Source of the DNA: Anaerosalibacter bizertensis
GTDB lineage: Bacteria; Bacillota; Clostridia; Tissierellales; Sporanaerobacteraceae
DNA length: 64,000 bases
Direction of reading: 5' to 3'
Assembly (NCBI RefSeq): GCF_009696605.1
Contig: NZ_VULR01000002.1
Coordinates: forward strand, 124,001-188,000
In this document: positions 58,335 to 64,000 of the stretch, in pieces
How positions within the stretch are numbered: the first letter of the stretch is position 1
How the letters are laid out: each line of letters starts with the position of its first letter
Notes under the pieces: generated by a model
Told to the model about the DNA's origin: nothing
Databases searched by the model: none
Seen by the model: the letters and a program-made list of their open reading frames with translations, nothing else
Made by a program: the position numbers and the translations under genes

Positions 58335-59798
58335 ATGTACGATGTAATTATAATTGGAGCAGGTATAATAGGTACTAATATAGCAAGAGAGTTATCTAGA
58401 TATAACACTAAAGTATTAATCATTGAAAAAGATATTGATGTATCCATGGGAGCTACAAAGGCCAACAGTGCAATTGTCCATGGAGGATATGCAGAAAGCC
58501 ACTCAACCTTGAGAGGAAGGTTATGTTATAAAGGAAGAAAACAATTTAAGAGACTAAATGAAGAATTAAATTTTGGTTTTGAAGAAACTGGTTCATTAGT
58601 AGTTAGTACAGAAGATGATAAAGAACCACTGGAAAAGCTAATGGAAAATGGTATTAAAAATGGGCTAGATGATTTAAGTATTATTGGTTCTGAAGAAATA
58701 AGAGAAATTGAACCAGAATTAACCCATGATGCTAAATGGGCATTGTACTGTAAAGGGGCAGGGGTTTGTTCACCATATGAAATGGCTATTGCCATGGCTG
58801 AAAATGCAATAAAGAATGGTGTTAAATTAGAACTTGAGAATGAAGTTATAGATATAGAAAAGATAGAGGATAGATTTAAAGTAACGACAGATAAGGGAGA
58901 ATACTATGGGAAATATGTAGTAAATGCTGCAGGACTATATTCTGACAAGATTTCTAAAATGGTTGGGGTAGATAATTTTGAAATTCTTCCTAGAAGTGGA
59001 GAGTATATTTTGTTTACTAGAGGTACAGGTGATCCTATAAATACAGTTATTTTCCAACTTCCAACTAAACTTGGGAAAGGTGTATTAGTTACATCTACTT
59101 ACTATGGAAATCTTCTTATTGGACCAGATGCAAATGATGAAATTGAAAGAGAAGATACATCAACCCATGTGGAAAGAATAGCCAAGATATACCAACAAGC
59201 TAAGAGTTTATATGATAAAATCAATCCTAAGCAATTTATAAGAAGTTTTACTGGAATTAGGGCTAGAAGTTCAACAAATGATTTTATTATAGAGGAAACA
59301 AAAGTTAAAGGTTTTATTAATGTAGCAGGTATCCAATCCCCTGGTCTAACATCATCACCAGCTATTGCTGAAATGGTTATAGGAATTCTTCAAGATGCTG
59401 GATTGAAATTAGAAGAGAATCCAAACTTCGATCCTTATAGGAAGCCGATTATAATTAAGAAGCCTTTAAAACCATTTAACGAAATAAAGGATAAAATAGA
59501 ACTTCCATTAGGCTCTGAAGGAAGGATTGTTTGTAGATGTGAACAAGTGCTAGAGGAAGAAATTGTAGATGCATTGCATAGAGGTATAAAAGTAAAGACC
59601 ATTGATGGAGTGAAAAGAAGGACTAGAGCTACTATGGGCTGGTGCCAAGGTGATTTTTGTAAGCCAAGGGTTATTGAAGTTATGGAAAGGGAATATGGTG
59701 AAAAAATAGATCCTTCCTATGATATAGAACATAGTGGAGTAAATAGGGTTCAAAAGTCGGAGCTATTAGATTATTTAAACAGTCTTGAAGAAGAATAA
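58335..59798 (+). CDS. FAD-dependent oxidoreductase with BFD-like [2Fe-2S] domain (GlpA-like)
   Basis: The 487-residue protein has an N-terminal FAD-binding motif IIGAGIIGTNIARELS (about 6-21), a DAO/glycerol-3-phosphate-dehydrogenase fold to about 370, and a C-terminal cluster domain with CRCEQV (about 403) and GWCQGDFCKP (about 436-445), the four cysteines of a BFD-like [2Fe-2S] site. In anaerobic bacteria similar proteins sit with an NAD-type partner and a DUF1667 protein; neither is adjacent here. The substrate may be glycerol 3-phosphate or a 2-hydroxy acid. The ribosome site is AAAAGGAGTG. Confidence 0.88.
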   Translation: MYDVIIIGAGIIGTNIARELSRYNTKVLIIEKDIDVSMGATKANSAIVHGGYAESHSTLRGRLCYKGRKQFKRLNEELNFGFEETGSLVVSTEDDKEPLEKLMENGIKNGLDDLSIIGSEEIREIEPELTHDAKWALYCKGAGVCSPYEMAIAMAENAIKNGVKLELENEVIDIEKIEDRFKVTTDKGEYYGKYVVNAAGLYSDKISKMVGVDNFEILPRSGEYILFTRGTGDPINTVIFQLPTKLGKGVLVTSTYYGNLLIGPDANDEIEREDTSTHVERIAKIYQQAKSLYDKINPKQFIRSFTGIRARSSTNDFIIEETKVKGFINVAGIQSPGLTSSPAIAEMVIGILQDAGLKLEENPNFDPYRKPIIIKKPLKPFNEIKDKIELPLGSEGRIVCRCEQVLEEEIVDALHRGIKVKTIDGVKRRTRATMGWCQGDFCKPRVIEVMEREYGEKIDPSYDIEHSGVNRVQKSELLDYLNSLEEE

Positions 59799-59830
59799 AC
59801 CTATACGTTGAAATTTATATTAATTGAAAT

Positions 59831-59859
59831 TGACAAAGTTTGACATAACAGATATTATT
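59831..59859 (+). promoter_or_regulatory. Sigma-A promoter for the HD-domain gene
   Basis: TTGACA (59831-59836) and TATTAT (59854-59859) are 17 bases apart; the start codon is about 50 bases further. A second TTGACA at 59841-59846 overlaps. Confidence 0.7.
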
Positions 59860-59908
59860 ATAAATAATATTAAATTGTATTAGTTTAAAAGACAGGAGGG
59901 GATGGAGA

Positions 59909-60496
59909 ATGGTAGAGAAGATTCCAACTAGGGAGGAAGCCTATGAGCTACTGAAAAAGTACAATAAAAATGAAAGTCTAATAAGACATGCATTAGCTGT
60001 TGAGGCTGTTATGCTCCACTTTGCAGAACTATTTAATGAGGAAGATAAAGAAAAATGGGGAATAATAGGACTTGTACATGATCTTGATTATGAAATGTAT
60101 CCAGAAGAGCATTGTAAAAAAACAAGGGAGATATTAATAGAAGAAAATTGGCCTGAAGACTATATTAGAGCAATAGAGAGCCATGGATGGAAGATATGTT
60201 CCGATGTAGAACCTTTAGAAACAATGGAAAAAGTATTATATGCAACTGATGAGCTAACAGGACTCATAACTGCTACTGCTTTAATGCGTCCAAGCAAGAG
60301 TATACTAGATCTTAAAGTAAAATCTTTGAAGAAAAAATGGAAAAGCAAAGGATTTGCTGCTGGAGTAAATAGAGAAGTTATTGCTGAAGGCGCTGAAATG
60401 CTTGGAATGGATTTAAATGAAGTTATGGAAGAAACAATAAAGGGAATGCAAAAAGTAGCAGATGAAATTGGATTGAAAGGCAATGTAGAGGTTTAA
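59909..60496 (+). CDS. HD-domain phosphohydrolase-like protein
   Basis: The 195-residue protein has HD-superfamily metal ligands in sequence order: RHALAVEAVM (about 22-31), GLVHDLDYEMYPEEH (HD at about 54-55) and ESHGWKI (about 91), with a later Asp in YATDELTG. It is close to the HDIG type that acts on nucleotides or tRNA ends, but the substrate is not clear. It has a promoter and its own terminator; the ribosome site is ACAGGAGGGGATGG. Confidence 0.87.
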   Translation: MVEKIPTREEAYELLKKYNKNESLIRHALAVEAVMLHFAELFNEEDKEKWGIIGLVHDLDYEMYPEEHCKKTREILIEENWPEDYIRAIESHGWKICSDVEPLETMEKVLYATDELTGLITATALMRPSKSILDLKVKSLKKKWKSKGFAAGVNREVIAEGAEMLGMDLNEVMEETIKGMQKVADEIGLKGNVEV

Positions 60497-60511
60497 ATTT
60501 AAAATTATGTG

Positions 60512-60546
60512 AAAAGAATGCTAAAGCTTTAGCATTCTTTTTTATT
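60512..60546 (+). terminator. Terminator after the HD gene
   Basis: AAAGAATGCTAAA-GC-TTTAGCATTCTTT followed by TTTTA; a 13 bp stem. Confidence 0.85.
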
Positions 60547-60674
60547 TTCCATTTTTTATAATAAAATTATTGACTTAATCATATAATACATTTATAATGA
60601 AGAGTAACTTTAAAAAATAAAGTGACTTCGAAAAATAAAGTTAATACTATATTTAATATGAAAAGGAGGCGGCT

Positions 60675-61919
60675 TTGGGTATGGAGCATATAAATTTTAT
60701 TGTTGTATTTGTTGAAGGATTACTTTCTTTCTTTTCACCTTGTGTCATATCAATTTTACCAATATATCTAGCCATATTGTCAGGTAGTAGTGTACAGAAT
60801 TTAAAAGAAGGAAATGTTAAATTAAAAGATAGTCCATTACTTAAAAATACTATTCTATTTGTACTAGGTATATCTACAACTTTCTTTATACTAGGCTCTT
60901 CAATAAATGCATTTAAACATTTCTTTACAAGTAATAAAGAGATTATGACTACAATAGGTGGAATTCTTATAATTATAATGGGACTTTTCTACTTAGGATA
61001 TTTAAATCTACCATTTCTCCAAAAAGAAAAGAAGTTTAATGTAGGGGTACGAGAGATGAAACCATGGACAGCTTATTTATTAGGCTTTACTTTTAGCTTC
61101 GGATGGAGTCCATGTATTGGTCCTATGCTTGCTTCTGCACTTATTATGGCTTCAAGCTCTGATAGTGCATTGATTGGGAACCTATTGATTTTAGTATATA
61201 CTATAGGATTTACATTGCCTTTTATAATTATTTCTATATTTTATAATAGGTTATTAAAATATGTAGATAACGTGAAACGTAATATGAAAACAATTCAAAA
61301 AATTGGAGGGGCTATTCTTATAATAACTGGTTTAGTAATGGCTTTAGGAGGAACTGATAAGATAGCAGGATATTTTAAAAAGTCAGAAGAGAATCCAACA
61401 CAATATAGTCAAGAAGTAACAGATGAGGATACTGAGGAAGATATTAATAAAGAAGAACCTTCAGAAGAAAGTACAGAAAATGAAGAAAATAAAATTCCAG
61501 CAATAGATTTTACTTTAGTAGACCAATATGGTGAAACCCATACTCTAAGTGACTATAAAGGTAAGGTAGTATTTTTAAACTTCTGGGCTACATGGTGTCC
61601 TCCATGTAGGATGGAAATGCCTGATATAGAGGAGGTTTATAAAGAAAGAGGGAAAAATGCTGAAGATGTTATAATATTAGGTGTAGCAGGTCCAAACTTA
61701 GGAAGAGAAGGTTCTAAAGAAGAAATAATTGAATTTTTAAAAGAAGAAGGCTACACATATCCAGTAGTATTTGATGAAACTGGGGATATTATGGCAACAT
61801 ATAGTATCCAGTCTTTACCTACTACATTTATAATAGATAGGGATGGAAATATAGTAGATTATGTTTTAGGAGCTATGAGTAAAGAAACAATGGAGAATAT
61901 TATAGATGTTGCAGATTAA
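60675..61919 (+). CDS. CcdA-thioredoxin (TlpA-like) fusion protein
   Basis: The 414-residue protein is a fusion. Residues 1-235 form a CcdA-type membrane domain with about six helices and its two redox cysteines in SPCVISILP (about 18) and GWSPCIGPML (about 144). A Glu-rich linker (about 240-275) leads to an outside thioredoxin domain (about 280-414) with the active site WATWCPPCRMEM. CcdA carries electrons from cytoplasmic thioredoxin across the membrane to reduce the fused domain, which then reduces outer disulfides. The start is TTG six bases after AAAGGAGG; an ATG two codons on is possible. Confidence 0.92.
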   Translation: MGMEHINFIVVFVEGLLSFFSPCVISILPIYLAILSGSSVQNLKEGNVKLKDSPLLKNTILFVLGISTTFFILGSSINAFKHFFTSNKEIMTTIGGILIIIMGLFYLGYLNLPFLQKEKKFNVGVREMKPWTAYLLGFTFSFGWSPCIGPMLASALIMASSSDSALIGNLLILVYTIGFTLPFIIISIFYNRLLKYVDNVKRNMKTIQKIGGAILIITGLVMALGGTDKIAGYFKKSEENPTQYSQEVTDEDTEEDINKEEPSEESTENEENKIPAIDFTLVDQYGETHTLSDYKGKVVFLNFWATWCPPCRMEMPDIEEVYKERGKNAEDVIILGVAGPNLGREGSKEEIIEFLKEEGYTYPVVFDETGDIMATYSIQSLPTTFIIDRDGNIVDYVLGAMSKETMENIIDVAD

Positions 61920-61971
61920 TATATTTTATATAAATTGGTAGTTAACATAGAGTTACAAGGGAGATGGTATT

Positions 61972-62394
61972 TTGAAAGTTACTTATGATTTAGAATGTAA
62001 TCTAGCTCAAACACTTAATATTTTAGGGGATAGATGGACTATGTTAGTTCTTCATAGAATATCTAAAAATAAAAACACTTTTAAAGAATTACAGGAATCT
62101 TTAGATTCTATTCCTACAAATATACTTTCTAATAGGATAAAGCTCCTTGAAGAAAATGAACTTATATACTCAGAACTATATAATGAACATCCACCTAGAT
62201 ATAAATATATGCTGACACAAAAAGGGAAAGATTTTAATCATGTGTTTAATTCTATGATACTTTGGGCAAATAAATATTTAGATAATTGTAATAGAACCCT
62301 ATGCCATAGAGAATGTGGAAAGCAAGTAAAAATTAAATATTATTGTGAAAACTGTGATGAATATGTAGACGATCTAATAGTGAAAGATTATTGA
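61972..62394 (+). CDS. HxlR-family transcriptional regulator with a zinc-ribbon tail
   Basis: The 140-residue protein has the HxlR winged-helix pattern: LGDRWTMLVLHRIS (about 19-32), FKELQESL, IPTNILSNRIKLLEENELI, RYKYMLTQKG. After it come six cysteines (CNRTLCHRECGKQ then CENCDEY), which may bind zinc or sense redox state. HxlR proteins often answer to aldehydes, quinones or disulfide stress. It lies between the thiol-transfer fusion gene and a small membrane protein, close to an OsmC gene, suggesting redox control. The start is TTG after GGGAGATGG. Confidence 0.88.
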   Translation: MKVTYDLECNLAQTLNILGDRWTMLVLHRISKNKNTFKELQESLDSIPTNILSNRIKLLEENELIYSELYNEHPPRYKYMLTQKGKDFNHVFNSMILWANKYLDNCNRTLCHRECGKQVKIKYYCENCDEYVDDLIVKDY

Positions 62395-62417
62395 GTTATT
62401 TGTTGAAGTGAGAGGCG

Positions 62418-62663
62418 GTGGATAATATTCTAAACTATGTAAAAAAGAATTTAGAGAAAATAAGTAACTATATTTTTTATACAGGTCTTTTAGTAGCAGT
62501 TTATGGACTTTATAAAATTTATATAAGTAGAAGAGGATTGCCACAGGGAGTATGTCCCATAGACGACAATCGTCCAATAATGTATATAGCAATAGGTTTA
62601 TTTATTGTATCATTAGTACTATATACTATATGTGATTTTCAAGAAAAGAAGAAAAAACAGTGA
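62418..62663 (+). CDS. Small two-helix membrane protein
   Basis: The 81-residue protein has two hydrophobic segments (about 15-33 and 53-73) joined by a loop with one cysteine (RGLPQGVCPIDDNRP), and a Lys-rich tail. I know no name for it, but RGxPxxxCPxxxxR loops occur in small Firmicute membrane proteins. The start is GTG with AGAGGCG ahead, 23 bases after the HxlR gene, so probably one transcript. Confidence 0.7.
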   Translation: MDNILNYVKKNLEKISNYIFYTGLLVAVYGLYKIYISRRGLPQGVCPIDDNRPIMYIAIGLFIVSLVLYTICDFQEKKKKQ

Positions 62664-62671
62664 AATAAAAA

Positions 62672-62706
62672 AAGCATTGAGGTCTTTTAATAGATCCTCA
62701 ATGCTT
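62672..62706. terminator. Bidirectional terminator between the small membrane protein gene and osmC-like gene
   Basis: AAGCATTGAGG pairs with CCTCAATGCTT, an 11 bp perfect stem extended by TCT/AGA, with A and T runs around it. Confidence 0.85.
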
Positions 62707-62710
62707 AAAA

Positions 62711-63130
62711 TTATTCTTCATATACTATTTCATAGGTAACTGGTGTAGCTTTTTTTAACATAGCTGAAACACCACAATATTTTTCTTGAGACAATGATAC
62801 AGCCCTTTCTATTTTATTTTTAGGAAGATCTTTACCTTTAAATCTAAAAGTTAGGTGAATATTTTCATAAACCTTTGGATGTTCTTCTGTATTATCAGCT
62901 TCTACTTCAATATTTAAATCATCTAGTTCAACTTTCATTTTCTTCAAAATTGACATAACATCTATACCTGTACATCCAATTAATCCAGCTAAAAGAAGTT
63001 GTTTTGGACGGGGTCCAAGATCATTTCCACCTATTTCTTCAGATGCATCAGTAATGAATTTATGACCATCAAGGTCCATTTCAAATCCCATATTTCCTTT
63101 TAATTTAGCATGAAGTTTTTTCTTTTCCAT
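62711..63130 (-). CDS. OsmC/Ohr-family protein
   Basis: OsmC-type proteins detoxify peroxides using a pair of thiols. The chain (139 residues from ATG at 63130; the frame extends to 63172 without a ribosome site) has the fold's landmarks: GPRPKQLLLAGLIGCTGIDVMSIL, with Cys in the usual first position (about 58), and SQEKYCGVSAMLKKA, with the second Cys (about 119). It resembles the YhfA-like OsmC branch. It lies beside an HxlR regulator and a thiol-transfer gene. Confidence 0.9.
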   Translation of the reverse strand: MEKKKLHAKLKGNMGFEMDLDGHKFITDASEEIGGNDLGPRPKQLLLAGLIGCTGIDVMSILKKMKVELDDLNIEVEADNTEEHPKVYENIHLTFRFKGKDLPKNKIERAVSLSQEKYCGVSAMLKKATPVTYEIVYEE

Positions 63131-63250
63131 AAAATCACTCCTTCTAATATACCTTATAATTCTATTACCCAATTAATTGATAAATAAAAGGTTTTATAGA
63201 TTAGAATTGGTTCTATTTTTATGTTAATATATATATAGTACAAATAAATA

Positions 63251-63342
63251 TTGGGGAGCTTGTGCATACAGGCTGAGAGGAAGCTAATTGCAGCTTCGAC
63301 CCTAAACCTGATTTGGATAATGCCAACGTAGGGAAAGTTTTA
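63251..63342 (+). ncRNA. TPP riboswitch (thi-box)
   Basis: The conserved parts are all there: GGGGAGC (63253), GGCTGAGAGG (63271-63280), GACCCTAAACCTGATTTGG (63298-63316) and ATAATGCCAACGTAGGGAA (63318-63336). It senses thiamine pyrophosphate and precedes a terminator and thiM, a thiamine-salvage gene, as expected. Confidence 0.96.
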
Positions 63343-63349
63343 GAAATTT

Positions 63350-63387
63350 AATGGAATTTACCCTTTGGTAGATTCCATATTTTTTTA
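63350..63387 (+). terminator. Terminator of the TPP riboswitch
   Basis: ATGGAATTTACC pairs with GGTAGATTCCAT (one mismatch), followed by ATTTTTTT. It forms the OFF state before thiM when thiamine pyrophosphate is bound. Confidence 0.85.
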
Positions 63388-63437
63388 GAAAATTGGTATT
63401 ATACAGATCTCTATTTTATATAATGGAGGGATATCTT

Positions 63438-64000
63438 ATGTTTGAGAAAATTTTAGAAAATGTAAGAGAGAATGAGCCCATTGTCCACACTATAACAAAC
63501 TATGTGACAGTTAATGATTGCGCTAATATAATATTAGCAGCTGGAGGCTCACCAATAATGGCTGATAGTAAGTATGAAGTAGAAGATATAACATCTATTG
63601 CTAATTCGCTTGTTATTAATATAGGTACATTAAATGGAGAATCAACTCAAGCGATGCTGAAAGCGGGTAAAAAGGCAAATGAATTAGGACATCCTGTAAT
63701 ACTTGATCCTGTAGGAGTAGGATCATCAAGTTTTAGAAAAAAATTTGTTTTTGACTTATTAAAAGAGGTAGATTTTTCAGTTATAAGGGGCAATATATCG
63801 GAAATAAAAACAATTTATAGAGGAAAAGGTATAACTAAAGGGGTAGATGTTGATGAAAATGATATAGTAACTGATGAAAATATTGATGAAACTATAGCTT
63901 TTATTAAAAAATTAAGTAGGAAAACAGGAGCAGTTATTGTAGTTACTGGGGCGATTGATATAGCATCAAGTAGTGAAAAGACTTATATAATTAGGAATGG
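63438..64000 (+). CDS. thiM: Hydroxyethylthiazole kinase (partial)
   Basis: ThiM phosphorylates 4-methyl-5-hydroxyethylthiazole so that it can be joined to the pyrimidine half of thiamine, a salvage step. The first 187 residues are present; the gene runs off the window end. Recognisable stretches are VHTITNYVTVNDCANIILA (about 16-34), GSPIMADS, NIGTLN, and the ribokinase-like phosphate site VILDPVGVGSS (about 93-103). The start is ATG at 63438 after AATGGAGGG. It lies downstream of the TPP riboswitch and terminator; thiE and thiD probably follow outside the window. Confidence 0.96.
   Translation, partial: MFEKILENVRENEPIVHTITNYVTVNDCANIILAAGGSPIMADSKYEVEDITSIANSLVINIGTLNGESTQAMLKAGKKANELGHPVILDPVGVGSSSFRKKFVFDLLKEVDFSVIRGNISEIKTIYRGKGITKGVDVDENDIVTDENIDETIAFIKKLSRKTGAVIVVTGAIDIASSSEKTYIIRN

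Overview
The window comes from a low-GC Gram-positive anaerobe, most likely a clostridium of the Tissierellales type. The signs are AT-rich coding sequence, strong AGGAGG-type ribosome binding sites with many TTG and GTG starts, a pyruvate:ferredoxin oxidoreductase, sortase-anchored surface proteins, and the uvrC-hprK and rapZ-yvcK-whiA-HPr neighbourhoods typical of Firmicutes. The genus is an inference; no rRNA or tRNA gene was seen.

Layout. 1-3541: the end of a DUF58 protein, a TgpA-like membrane protein whose transglutaminase cysteine is replaced by alanine, and a YmfI-type short-chain reductase. 3541-13485: the most interesting block. Two nearly identical cobalamin riboswitches, each ending in a terminator hairpin, precede (i) an LPXTG-anchored FIVAR-repeat protein and (ii) a CpXC protein, a secreted DUF4430 (transcobalamin C-terminal-like) protein and a 1581-residue LPXTG-anchored protein. 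That last protein has an alpha/alpha-barrel-like region plus a DUF4430 domain, the two halves of animal intrinsic factor. I read this as a B12-repressed surface system for catching corrinoids. 13698-42140: mostly housekeeping genes on the plus strand (uvrC, hprK, nifJ, murB, PHP hydrolase, rapZ, yvcK, NUDIX, whiA, HPr, HD-GYP, dnaE, pfkA, pyk, thioesterase, fxsA, rlmD), with a minus-strand hypothetical and an M42 peptidase.

41.2-50.7 kb is a plastic region: a TAG-interrupted small ORF, a nucleotidyltransferase remnant, two divergent unrelated IS110-family transposases with candidate bridge-RNA regions, a long nested palindrome, a DUF4932 lipoprotein, an amidase, and a wrecked ABC/two-component locus (frameshifted ATPase, then a permease start joined to a histidine-kinase end). 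50.6-64 kb: cardiolipin synthase, an MFS transporter behind a MAASKH leader peptide and attenuator, an XRE regulator, mnmA, pepA, a J-domain protein, an FAD/[2Fe-2S] oxidoreductase, an HD protein, a redox group (CcdA-TlpA fusion, HxlR, OsmC), and finally a TPP riboswitch with the start of thiM.

Together the core genes cover glycolysis to acetyl-CoA (pfkA, pyk, nifJ), carbon-control signalling (HprK acting on HPr, with RapZ, YvcK and WhiA beside it) and cell-wall and DNA maintenance. The accessory genes deal with vitamin capture, drug export and transposition.
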